Source: Aldehydirespirator sp965203635
Lineage (GTDB): Bacteria > Actinomycetota > Acidimicrobiia > Acidimicrobiales > Aldehydirespiratoraceae
Length of the DNA: 64,000 nt
Assembly (NCBI GenBank): GCA_965203635.1
Contig: OZ241903.1
Coordinates: 1-64,000 of the forward strand
Direction: 5' to 3'
In this document: positions 26,972 through 34,877 of the stretch, one piece after another
How positions within the stretch are numbered: the stretch's first letter is position 1
How the letters are laid out: each line of letters opens with the position of its first letter
Notes under the pieces: generated by a model
Seen by the model: only the letters and a program-made list of their open reading frames with translations
Database searches by the model: none
What the model was told of the DNA's origin: nothing
Program-made: the position numbers and the translations under genes

Positions 26972-28189
26972 CTAAACGCCCTGCTCCTTGTTTTGCGTGG
27001 CTCCATACAAGCCACCGAGAAACTCAGCAAGAACAGCGAAGTCACCCAACCGGCACCGGCCTCGTTGCTGCGCTGCCCCGTCATTATCTGGCGTGCACCA
27101 ACTGATCGCCGGGCTAGAAAGCTCGAGTCCCGCACCAGTGTCAGGTCGACGCCACTCGATTGCTCGACCGGCGACGATACCTCCATCAGAGGCAAGCAGG
27201 TTGAGGTTTGGATGGTCCTCTGCCATCGCGATTGCTCCTGGATACTCCTCAATATCGCCAAACAAGAGCCCATACGCGATGGATGTCCTAGTGTACTGTA
27301 GTCCTTGCACAATTGTGTCATTTATGTGCCCATCACGGAACGAATAACCACAGAGTATGAGAGCGGCTGTCGATCCCCGTAGAAAGTTGCGAAGTCGGTC
27401 GAGCATCGCCAAGTATGGCATTCGCCGACTCTCTTCGTGCTTTAGATGAGAAGGATGAATGACGCGCCTGTCGTGTTCTCTTGAGGTCGAACTTCGCATC
27501 ACATCTCCATCGGCATTTTGATACCAGTTGATCGATCCATGAAGCTTCCAAATACGAGCCCAGTGCGAAGGTAAGCGAGTGTCATCGACAGACGAAGCAT
27601 CGAATAGGGGGCTGCGAATTCCAGGGAATCCATCGAAGTAGGGCGTACGAGTCTCTTCGAGAGCCTGCTCGAGCAAGAGGTCATAGTTCGGAGTGAAGAT
27701 CTCGACCGGATGGGCGCGACGAGCGGAGCTGATCCACTTCGCAACGTTGTGGTAGGGAGTGTCGCGCGTGGGTAACTCCTGACCCACGACATCATGAATA
27801 ACGCCACAGATACGGTCGTCTAGCAAAGAGAGCTGTTGAGCGGTCAATCCTCGGACTTCCTCTTGACCGGCCACAGCCGCAAGCGACCTGATGTGCGTCA
27901 GCATGTCCTCTACAGTTGCTTCGCCACTCTGATCCTGCCGCAAGTGTTCCTCAATGCACGCTAAGGAAGCGCCGTGCTCGCTCGATCCTGCGATGCGTTC
28001 CCGAACCTTCTGCGTCAGAGTCGCGACATCAGGGATCAATGGCTGGTCGGGGCCTCCCGCTGTATCTGGCACGCGGATTGCTACCGGGCAGCCGGCGCCC
28101 AGGAGGAAACCAATTGGCTTCTTGTCTCCGGCAAGGCATTGCTGTAGCAAGTTGACGTGGGTCGTAGGGTCTCCTGTGCTTGAAGTCAT
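26972..28189 (-). CDS. SIR2-domain effector of a SIR2-HerA defence pair
   Basis: 405 residues from ATG 28189, chosen for GGAG eight nt upstream; an upstream GTG/ATG start at 28228 is less supported. Rossmann-type SIR2 fold: GFLLGAGCP near residue 30 (NAD loop), EIFTPNYDLLLEQAL, KLHGSINW with the catalytic His near 217, and LILCGYSFRDGHIND near the C-terminal half. Defence SIR2 proteins deplete NAD+ to stop phage growth. It is paired with HerA 1 nt downstream. The 5' side is bounded by a transposase relic. Confidence 0.86.
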   Translation of the reverse strand: MTSSTGDPTTHVNLLQQCLAGDKKPIGFLLGAGCPVAIRVPDTAGGPDQPLIPDVATLTQKVRERIAGSSEHGASLACIEEHLRQDQSGEATVEDMLTHIRSLAAVAGQEEVRGLTAQQLSLLDDRICGVIHDVVGQELPTRDTPYHNVAKWISSARRAHPVEIFTPNYDLLLEQALEETRTPYFDGFPGIRSPLFDASSVDDTRLPSHWARIWKLHGSINWYQNADGDVMRSSTSREHDRRVIHPSHLKHEESRRMPYLAMLDRLRNFLRGSTAALILCGYSFRDGHINDTIVQGLQYTRTSIAYGLLFGDIEEYPGAIAMAEDHPNLNLLASDGGIVAGRAIEWRRPDTGAGLELSSPAISWCTPDNDGAAQQRGRCRLGDFAVLAEFLGGLYGATQNKEQGV

Positions 28190-28249
28190 GATCAAATCTC
28201 CGGGAGGGCAGCCGTCGAGCTGGGACACCGGAAGCCACCCTGAAGCGCC

Positions 28250-28530
28250 ACTGCGATCCTACTTGCTGGCTGGCGGCGTGGAGGCGTGCAGCAACATCGA
28301 GCATCTGCGGGCCAGCCGGTGCTGTTCGGGGAGGTGGCGTCTGATGCGACTCTGTATCGGCCGATGCGGGGTTTGGGCCTGATCGAGCGGCGGCGCCGTG
28401 TGAAGCTGTGGCCGGTGTGCCTGGCCATTGACAGCGGGGCTCGAATCTGGCTCGGTGACGGACCTTGTGACTTTCTGGTGATCTGTCGATTCGGTGTCCC
28501 CGCTGCTAGGGCGCACCGACCGGTCGGGCG
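28250..28530 (+). pseudogene. Degraded IS1380-like transposase fragment
   Basis: On the plus strand two frames carry pieces in the expected order: LAGGVEACSNIEHLRA, then PVLFGEVASDATLYR in the next frame, then CEAVAGV with stops after it. This wording is typical of the N-terminal part of IS1380-family transposases. At least one frameshift and several stops make it non-functional. No terminal inverted repeats could be recognised. It fills the gap between the SIR2 gene and the SbcC-like gene. Confidence 0.55.
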
Positions 28531-28536
28531 GACGCG

Positions 28537-31170
28537 TCAGGTTTCTGTCGGCAGTTGGATTGTGGTGGCGTTGCCGATGTGTGCGTAGCGGCCCGGGGTG
28601 CAGGTCAGGATGATCACCTGGCAGTGCTCACCGGCCGCGGCGATGGCTGCGCCCATGCGTTCTAGGCGGTCTGGGTCGCTCCAGCCGAGGGCGTCGTCGA
28701 TGATGACGGGTGCTCCACCGCCGTCGGGGCTGACGATGGCTGCGCAGGCGAGTCGGCTGATCACGGCGAGTTGTTCTAGGGCTCCTGCACTGAGTTGGTC
28801 GACTCGGAGGGTGTCGCCGTCGAGTGTGCGGCGCACGATGCGGAGATTCTGGTCGATGTCGACCGAGAACGAGGGGTTGAACACGATGCGACCGAGTTGC
28901 TCGATGCGCTGCTTGAAGGGTCCGCTGTAGCGCTGTCGAGCCTCCTGGCGCCGGCGGTAGACGGTGTCGTGGAGCAGGCGCGCGGCTTCGGCTCTTGCCT
29001 CGGTGCGTTGGTGCTCGCGTTCGACATGCAGCAGGTGTCCGACGGCTTCCTCGTGGCGCGTATGGGGTCCGTCCTCCCCGCGCACGGACAGTGTGATGCG
29101 TAGTTCGTTCTGCCGTTGTTCGTTGGCTTGGAAACTGTCGCGAGCGCGCCGCGCGGCGGCTTGGGCGTTCTGCAGCCTCACTTCGAGTGATCCCGGATCA
29201 GCGGCTTCAAGCTCTGCCTCTGCGTCTTCGAGTAACTCAACAGCCGCGCAGGCTTTCTCTCCGGCTTGGGCAAGTTCGGACGCGATCGCGCTGTCGGATC
29301 GCTGGGATCGTGCCGACTCCAGAGCGTCTGCCGCCTGCGTCTTGGCGGTGCGGGCCATCTTGATCATGCCGGCGAGCTTCGACTCGTTGATACGCTCCTG
29401 TTGAAGGGCGCTGGAGGCGCTGTTGGTCGCCTGGTTGCAGTTATCGAGTTCTGCGCGCTTCTCTTCTACGGTGCGCGCCTTGGCCGAGGCGATCTGCTTG
29501 GCGATCTCAAAGTCGGGAGGCAGAGGCGGGTCGGCAGGTCGCTCAGCGGCGTAGGCGTTCACCCGCTCAGTGAGTCCCTCGATCTTGCTTTGCAGGACAT
29601 CCACGGTGAGATCGCGCAGGTCGCGAGCGATTGTGTCAAGCGCATCTTGGCGTTGCCGGGCCGCGTCCTTGCGTGCTTGGGCCACTCGTCGAGCTTCGGA
29701 CTGATCGGCGACTCCTGCTGCCTCACACAGGCGACGGAACTCTTCGTGAGCGTGGCGCCGCTGGGTGGAGAGGCTCTGGGAGCCGGTTCCGGCCCGCACG
29801 CGGATCTCGGCTGTGTCGGGCACTACGAGCAACACATCTTCGTCCACGACGGTGTGTTGCGTCTCGCCGGCACCGAGCACGGCCTCCTCGTCGTTGATTT
29901 CGATCGAGAGGTCTCGCAATGCTGTCGTCTCTACCGAGGCGACCGCGGCCTCCGCGCTCACCACCGCCAGGTGTGCTCGCTCGATCTGCTGAAGCAGGTC
30001 ATCGTCGATCTGGACCGACGATTCGAGCACCATGTCGGCCGTGCGCAGGTTCTGCTCTGCTTCGACTATCCGCTCGTGCCGTTCTGAGAGTTGATCCACC
30101 TCTATGCGGTTGCGGTGATGGTCGCGGTCCTCGTCGGCGCGGCGCTGCTCGGCCTCAGCGTTCCTGATGGCGGCTTGGGCGGCCTCCAAGGCAGCTGCGG
30201 TCCGTTCGACGTGGCGGATGGCGGCGGCCAGGGCGGGCGCCGACTGCAGCATCCGAGCGTCTAATGCCTTGAGTTCTTCGGCCCGGGAATCGAGTTCACG
30301 GAGGAGTTCTTGGCGGCGCTGCTGCTCGCTCGCGATGCTGTCTCGCCTCAGCGTGGCTGCATCGCTAGCGGCGGCCAGGCGATCAACCTTGTTGCGGACC
30401 TGCTCGGTTGCACTCCACTGTTCGCTGAGCTCGCTCGCTTGCTGATCGCACTGGTCCCGGGTCGACGCAAGTCGTCGCTGCTCGGTCGCCAGACGGCCCA
30501 TTTCGATTGCGCCCCGGTCGATGCTGTCGAGCTGACCCTGCAGTTCGGAGACCCGTGACTGAGCCGTCTCTACTTCTGCCTGTGTTGTGCTGCGATCCCG
30601 CTTGGGCCGGCCCGTCGCTGTCCAGAACCGTTCGTGCTCGTCGCAGATCCGGGTCCATAGATCGTCGTCTTCGTCTGATGCATCATCTCCGCTCGCGGCT
30701 TGGTCGAGGGCTCCAACCAGCGACGGCACGTCGAAGCCCGGCAGGGAAAGCTCAGCACCTTGTTCGATCCTCAGCGCTCGCCACAGGTCGCCATCAAGAG
30801 TCTCACCGAGGATTTCTTCCACTTGCTCATGGGCTGCGCGCCCGGTGAGTTGATCAGGCTGCGGCGACAGAAGATTTAGGACTGTCTCGCTGCGACGGAG
30901 CCACCGCTTGCGGTAGATGAAACGGTATGGGCCAGTGGACATCTCGATCTCCACTTCGGGTCCCACATCGCGCCCGACCGGCTGGGCCGACTTGACTTGC
31001 CGGTGCCCAGACGAGTCCCTTCTCGTAAGGACGAGGTCAAGTCCTTCCGGTATGGATGTCTTGCCGACCTCATTGGGTCCTTCGATAACAGTGATCCCTT
31101 GAGCGGGGAACTCGACCGCGCAGTCAGCGACGCCCCGATAGTTGCAGAGCCTGACCCTGTGCAGCCTCAT
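28537..31170 (-). CDS. SbcC/Rad50/YhaN-like coiled-coil ATPase
   Basis: 877 residues. The N-terminal half-ATPase has GPNEVGKTS near residues 33-41. Long coiled coils (about 180-370 and 480-730) flank a beta-rich insert (about 400-460: VVDEDVLLVVPDTAEIRVRAG). The C-terminal lobe carries the ABC-type signature LSAGALEQ and Walker B VIIDDALGWSD. No CxxC zinc hook is present. With the SbcD-like phosphoesterase, overlapped by ATGA, it would form an exonuclease complex acting on DNA ends or hairpins. Nearest in layout to actinobacterial YhaN-type ATPases. Its location in a defence island hints at an antiphage or restriction-linked role; that is inference. Confidence 0.82.
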   Translation of the reverse strand: MRLHRVRLCNYRGVADCAVEFPAQGITVIEGPNEVGKTSIPEGLDLVLTRRDSSGHRQVKSAQPVGRDVGPEVEIEMSTGPYRFIYRKRWLRRSETVLNLLSPQPDQLTGRAAHEQVEEILGETLDGDLWRALRIEQGAELSLPGFDVPSLVGALDQAASGDDASDEDDDLWTRICDEHERFWTATGRPKRDRSTTQAEVETAQSRVSELQGQLDSIDRGAIEMGRLATEQRRLASTRDQCDQQASELSEQWSATEQVRNKVDRLAAASDAATLRRDSIASEQQRRQELLRELDSRAEELKALDARMLQSAPALAAAIRHVERTAAALEAAQAAIRNAEAEQRRADEDRDHHRNRIEVDQLSERHERIVEAEQNLRTADMVLESSVQIDDDLLQQIERAHLAVVSAEAAVASVETTALRDLSIEINDEEAVLGAGETQHTVVDEDVLLVVPDTAEIRVRAGTGSQSLSTQRRHAHEEFRRLCEAAGVADQSEARRVAQARKDAARQRQDALDTIARDLRDLTVDVLQSKIEGLTERVNAYAAERPADPPLPPDFEIAKQIASAKARTVEEKRAELDNCNQATNSASSALQQERINESKLAGMIKMARTAKTQAADALESARSQRSDSAIASELAQAGEKACAAVELLEDAEAELEAADPGSLEVRLQNAQAAARRARDSFQANEQRQNELRITLSVRGEDGPHTRHEEAVGHLLHVEREHQRTEARAEAARLLHDTVYRRRQEARQRYSGPFKQRIEQLGRIVFNPSFSVDIDQNLRIVRRTLDGDTLRVDQLSAGALEQLAVISRLACAAIVSPDGGGAPVIIDDALGWSDPDRLERMGAAIAAAGEHCQVIILTCTPGRYAHIGNATTIQLPTET

Positions 31171-32297
31171 GCCGGTGCCCTCGTGAGCCGATACAGCAGC
31201 GCCAACGCATCTTGAGCGATTACAGCCTGGTCGCCGGACTGGGCCATCTCGCTGAGATCCGACAGAGCCTCACGCGCGTAGCCCGACACGGCGAAGTCGT
31301 CGAGATCCGCGTCGTCGGGGACCACCGCCAAGCCACCCTCGCCGTCGCGAACCTCCAAACCGCCCAGCAAGTCGGTGTAGTGATCGAGCATCTGATCGAG
31401 CCGGGCCCTCTGGGCGACGGACACCTGACCTCGAAGGCTCACCCTCACGATGCAGCGTTCCTTGTTGTCCGGAGACTTCAGCCAATCTCGCAGCGCATCG
31501 ATGTCCAAGTCGGTGCCCAACTCCCAGCCTCGCTGCTCGAACCGCCAGGTCCCCACCCTGCGGCGATCTACCCGCACCCCGTCGCGGTCGAGGTCGACAA
31601 CCAACACATTCCCCGGCTCAACCTCATCGAAGTCCGTCGGCTCGGGAGCGCCCGAATACCAGACCCTTCCAGTGTCGCCCACATCGGTCGTCGAATGGCG
31701 GTCGCCAAGCGCCACATAGTGGATGACACCCGACTCGATCCGCTCCTCCAGCCGACCAAGCGAGATATGAGCCGGATCGCTCGACTCCGGCCCCACCGCG
31801 TCCACCGCGCCGTGGCCACAGACCACGCGCAACCGATCCGTCGCCTCGAGGCTCTCACAAGCCTCGCCGACGAGATCGACAAGTGGGCGCTTGTTGGCCC
31901 AAGGCGCAGCGATCAACTCAACACCCGACGCCGCCTGCACCGGCTCACTGCCGTCTAGCACCGTCACGTTGCTTGGCGCATGCTCCATGAAGGTCGGCGA
32001 CCGGAAGATCGAAGACGCGTCCAGCGGATCATGGTTGCCCGGCAGCAGAAAGAACTTGAGCGGGGCCGCGGCGCGCATCTTGTCCAGGGCCCGCACGAGC
32101 ACCTGCCGGCTCATGTTGTTCGACTCGAACACATCACCACACACCACCACGAAGTCACAGTGCTCCTGCACGGCAAGCTCCGCGATGGCGCCGACCACCT
32201 CGACGCGGGCTTCCCTGAACCGGGCCCTGGCCTCCTCGCTCAGGTAGTACGGCGCCCTACCAAGCTGCCAGTCCGCAGAGTGCACGAACCTCACCAT
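31167..32297 (-). CDS. SbcD/Mre11-like DNA exonuclease (metallophosphoesterase)
   Basis: 376 residues from ATG 32297; a 45-residue extension to 32432 is rejected because a TATCCT box lies six nt before this ATG. Calcineurin-type phosphoesterase motifs: FVHSADWQLG, VVCGDVFESN, LPGNHDP, CGHGAVD and ALGDRH. The first motif has Gln where many SbcD proteins have His (ADWHLG), a variation also common in this group. Operates with the downstream SbcC-like ATPase (4-nt overlap). Confidence 0.86.
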   Translation of the reverse strand: MVRFVHSADWQLGRAPYYLSEEARARFREARVEVVGAIAELAVQEHCDFVVVCGDVFESNNMSRQVLVRALDKMRAAAPLKFFLLPGNHDPLDASSIFRSPTFMEHAPSNVTVLDGSEPVQAASGVELIAAPWANKRPLVDLVGEACESLEATDRLRVVCGHGAVDAVGPESSDPAHISLGRLEERIESGVIHYVALGDRHSTTDVGDTGRVWYSGAPEPTDFDEVEPGNVLVVDLDRDGVRVDRRRVGTWRFEQRGWELGTDLDIDALRDWLKSPDNKERCIVRVSLRGQVSVAQRARLDQMLDHYTDLLGGLEVRDGEGGLAVVPDDADLDDFAVSGYAREALSDLSEMAQSGDQAVIAQDALALLYRLTRAPA

Positions 32298-32303
32298 GTT
32301 TGG

Positions 32304-32309
32304 AGGATA
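32304..32309 (-). promoter_or_regulatory. TANNNT -10 box (sbcD-like gene)
   Basis: TATCCT on the minus strand, six nt before ATG 32297. It sets the start of the SbcD-like protein. Confidence 0.5.
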
Positions 32310-32444
32310 AGCACACGATATGAGGATCGGCAGGGTGCCCATCGCTGTACAAGTGTGAATTGCGCTGTCGACTGGGTGATTGACTGGCCGGGGTCCTAAG
32401 GCGACCCCGAGGTCTGGGTTGGACACTCCCATCCTTAGGCGGTC

Positions 32445-32715
32445 ATGGTGAAGGCGACGCTGGAATGGCCTAGTCGTTTCGCTGACGACCTTGGAGTGTA
32501 CGTTCTGCTACAGCAGGAGAGGTCTTCGAGCTGGAGCTCGAATCAAAGTATGAGCCACGGAGCTGTGACGACCTGCTGACGACACCGATCCGACTGGCAG
32601 ACGGCTTGTACCGCTACGACTCCAGTAGGTTGTTCGCCATGAATGCCAAGCCCGTTCTAGCTGACTCGCTGGCCGCCGCGTGCCACGAAACCTGTCACGC
32701 CTGCGGCGCGTGATT
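32445..32715 (+). pseudogene. Possible decayed small gene
   Basis: This 441-nt gap (32298-32738) holds two coherent stretches in different frames. One begins ATG at 32445 (MVKATLEWPSRFADDLG) and closes in 43 codons. The other runs from about 32521 (VFELELESKYEPRSCDDLL) to LFAMNAKPVLADSL and CHETCHACGA, stopping at 32713. They could be one gene broken by a frameshift near 32510. I recognise no family. Confidence 0.25.
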
Positions 32716-32738
32716 CAACTGAGTCGGAGGTCTCTGCC

Positions 32739-33857
32739 GTGGGTCTAGGCGACGTAACGGCCGAAGGCGTGAAACGCTCGATGGCCGAATTCGACCGGCT
32801 GGGCGGGGAAGCCTTCCGCAAGAAATACGGCTTTGGTCGGGCGCGCCGCTACTTTCTCATCAGCGGCGGACGCCGTTACGACTCCAAGGCTGTCTTCGGC
32901 GTCGCCCACAAGTACAGCAGGTCGGATCTCAACGTACTCCGGTCACAGGATTTCTCTGGTGGAGACGACACGGTGGCCCACCGTCTGGAGTTGCTTGGAT
33001 TTGATGTCGAGAGGCTCCCCCCGGATCCTCCGTGGGCAGAGGAAGAGCTGGTCCTTGCGCTCGACCTCTATCTTCGTCTTGGCGCACTCGGCAAGGCGCA
33101 CCCGGACGTTGAGGAGCTCTCGGGTGTTCTCAAGGCTCTGACGATCCACTCCGAACGCCCGGACCCAGATCGCTTCCGTAACCCCAACGGTGTTGCGATG
33201 AAGCTCGCGAATTTTGCAGCTCTTGACCCCAACTACGCTGGCCGAGGCATGACCCGCCTCGGTGGACTCGACGTTGAGGTCTGGAAGCGGTACTCGTCGG
33301 ATGAGGACATGCTCGCCGAAGCCGCAAAGGCGATTAGGCAGGGGCGCGAACTACCGGCAACTCAGCCTGACGAACCTGGTCTGCCCCAGGTCATAGAAGT
33401 TGAGGCACACCACGTTGAAGAGTTTCGGGTTTCCGTCCCCGGCCAGGACAGAGTGGCCACCCGAAGTGAGCAGGGTCTTGTCCAGGACTACAAGGACCAC
33501 CTACGGGACCAGGGCCACGAGGTGACGAGGCACAGGTATCCACTTCCTGAGTCTGGCTCTGCGCTTTATTGCGACCTGGTGGATGAGACCCATCACGTGC
33601 TCTACGAAGCAAAGGGAGATGCTCTTCGAAACTCAGTCAGGATGGCAGTCGGTCAGCTCCTCGATTATCGACGGTTTGAAGAAACACCAAAAAGACTGGC
33701 AGTCCTTCTCCCGCGCAAGCCTCATCCAGATCTCATCAAGTTGATTCACTCGGTCCCTGCATCGGTGGTCTGGCGAGCCGATGCTGGGTTCGCTGATCCC
33801 TGCCATCCACCTTCGATCTCGCATGAAGACACCGACGAGGACGTGATCTCGCAGTGA
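32739..33857 (+). CDS. ScoMcrA-like restriction nuclease: head + probable sulfur-binding domain + PD-(D/E)XK
   Basis: 372 residues; GTG start with GGAGG eight nt upstream. Residues 1-90 match the N-terminal head of ScoMcrA-type proteins: VKRSMAEFDRLG, FLISGGRRYDSKAVFGVAH, DFSGGDDTVAHRLELLGF. Residues 97-190 (WAEEELVLALDLYLRLG, FRNPNGVAMKLANFAALDP, GLDVEVW) look like the domain that reads phosphorothioated DNA in ScoMcrA. The C-terminus lacks HNH. Instead CDLVDE, LYEAKGD and AVGQLLDYRRF form a PD-(D/E)XK nuclease core (Asp, Glu-x-Lys, Gln). A modification-dependent (type IV) restriction enzyme is the best reading. Confidence 0.72.
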   Translation: MGLGDVTAEGVKRSMAEFDRLGGEAFRKKYGFGRARRYFLISGGRRYDSKAVFGVAHKYSRSDLNVLRSQDFSGGDDTVAHRLELLGFDVERLPPDPPWAEEELVLALDLYLRLGALGKAHPDVEELSGVLKALTIHSERPDPDRFRNPNGVAMKLANFAALDPNYAGRGMTRLGGLDVEVWKRYSSDEDMLAEAAKAIRQGRELPATQPDEPGLPQVIEVEAHHVEEFRVSVPGQDRVATRSEQGLVQDYKDHLRDQGHEVTRHRYPLPESGSALYCDLVDETHHVLYEAKGDALRNSVRMAVGQLLDYRRFEETPKRLAVLLPRKPHPDLIKLIHSVPASVVWRADAGFADPCHPPSISHEDTDEDVISQ

Positions 33858-33891
33858 CAGACGAGTGCCCAGTACGTAAGGCGCTCCCCCG

Positions 33892-33897
33892 TAGGAT
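33892..33897 (+). promoter_or_regulatory. TANNNT -10 box before the NYN gene
   Basis: TAGGAT. A start about seven nt downstream would put the 5' end near 33904, leaving a very short leader that contains the 11-codon ORF at 33907. Confidence 0.4.
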
Positions 33898-33906
33898 CTT
33901 TGAGTT

Positions 33907-33942
33907 GTGGAGGAATTGATCGATCGCAGGCTGGCCGAGTGA
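33907..33942 (+). CDS. Possible 11-codon leader peptide
   Basis: GTG 33907 opens MEELIDRRLAE and stops with a TGA that shares GTGA with the NYN start at 33939. An internal TTG at 33916 has GGAGG two nt upstream. It may couple translation to the NYN gene. Too short to be sure that it is translated. Confidence 0.3.
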   Translation: MEELIDRRLAE

Positions 33943-34670
33943 GCAGCGAAGCTCCGACCGGAGCGAGTTGGATCGTGTACGTCGATGGGTTGAACTTCTA
34001 TGCGGCGGTACGCGACCGTCCGGAGACTAAGTGGATCGACTTCAGAGCCCTGGCTGATCGCCTCGTCCCCAGCGGCGGCAGCGTGAGCAAGGTGAAGTAC
34101 TTCACGTCTCAGATCTCGGCCAAGGCCTCAGAGGACTCGGACGCACCGCGGCGCCAACGTGTGCTCATCAGGGCGGTCCGGGCGACCGGTGTCGAGGTGC
34201 TAGAGGGCAAGTTCAAGGTTCCTGACGGCTGGCGGGCAATCTCATCGAAGGGGAGCTGGGAGGACCGGCTCCGTCCGCCGTTGCCAGCAGGGCTGCTTGA
34301 CAACTACGGCGCCCACTTCGCGACTCATGAGTCGCGGCCGTGGAAGGCTCTTGTCGAGCTGCCACAGGAGAAGTTCACCGATGTCGCGATCGCATCGCAT
34401 CTGCTGCGCGACTTCTACCGAGGCGCGTGTGACGGTGCGATCGTCGTGTCGAACGACTCGGATCTTCGCCCCGCGATCGAACTCGCCGTCGGAGACGGAC
34501 ATAACGTCGGCGTGTTCAGCCCGATGGGGACGGTTTCGCGTGACTTGGCAAGGGTTGCATCGTGGGTTAAGCCGATTCGCTCTGAGCTCTTGGCGCAGTG
34601 TCAGATGCCCGATGACGTTCGGGTGCCGGGGTCATCTCGCACGCTGAGACGGCCAGCGCTGTGGAAATGA
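33939..34670 (+). CDS. NYN-domain (PIN-like) protein
   Basis: 243 residues from GTG 33939; TTG 33900 would add 13. NYN/DUF88 fold: WIVYVDGLNFY (first Asp), LVPSGGSVSKVKYFT, LVELPQEKFTDVAIASHLLRD (Asp) and VVSNDSDLRPAIELA (two Asp). These acidic residues bind metal in PIN-like RNases. Its RNA target is unknown; LabA-like and toxin-like relatives exist. Last gene of the island, followed by two strong hairpins. Confidence 0.83.
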   Translation: MSSEAPTGASWIVYVDGLNFYAAVRDRPETKWIDFRALADRLVPSGGSVSKVKYFTSQISAKASEDSDAPRRQRVLIRAVRATGVEVLEGKFKVPDGWRAISSKGSWEDRLRPPLPAGLLDNYGAHFATHESRPWKALVELPQEKFTDVAIASHLLRDFYRGACDGAIVVSNDSDLRPAIELAVGDGHNVGVFSPMGTVSRDLARVASWVKPIRSELLAQCQMPDDVRVPGSSRTLRRPALWK

Positions 34671-34672
34671 CA

Positions 34673-34697
34673 GGGGCCCCTCGCAAGGAGGGGCCCC
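34673..34697 (+). terminator. Strong hairpin after the NYN gene
   Basis: Perfect 10-bp stem (GGGGCCCCTC with GAGGGGCCCC) and a 5-nt loop, starting 2 nt after the stop. No U-run, as is common in high-GC actinobacteria. Confidence 0.7.
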
Positions 34698-34701
34698 GGG
34701 T

Positions 34702-34723
34702 CCTGAGCGGCGAAGCGCTCAGG
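34702..34723. terminator. Second hairpin between convergent genes
   Basis: Perfect 8-bp stem (CCTGAGCG with CGCTCAGG), 6-nt loop, followed by GTGTTATGT. With the preceding hairpin it makes a tandem barrier between the NYN gene and the oppositely oriented oxidoreductase. The rest of the gap to 34877 shows only a CAGCCCGACG doublet near 34854. Confidence 0.6.
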
Positions 34724-34877
34724 GTGTTATGTCCTAATCATATTGGCAGGGTGTGACGAGCACATAGTCGATACCCACTTGCTTCGTCGGGTTTCGACAC
34801 AGCGAATTCGAGAAATGATGCTTCAGAAGCACTTTCTTACACGAACCTATACAGCCCGACGCAGCCCGACGCAACTC

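Noticed and set aside
27004..27321. N-terminal extension of HerA up to 27321
   Set aside because: It lies wholly within SIR2 and does not resemble HerA; start at 26970 (or 27006) gives the usual HAS-barrel start.
32300..32432. 45-residue N-terminal extension of the SbcD-like protein
   Set aside because: Not conserved in wording; a TATCCT box sits six nt before ATG 32297.
34671..34877. tRNA or tmRNA gene next to the island
   Set aside because: Hairpins are present but no cloverleaf, no TTC loop and no CCA-end sequence could be fitted.
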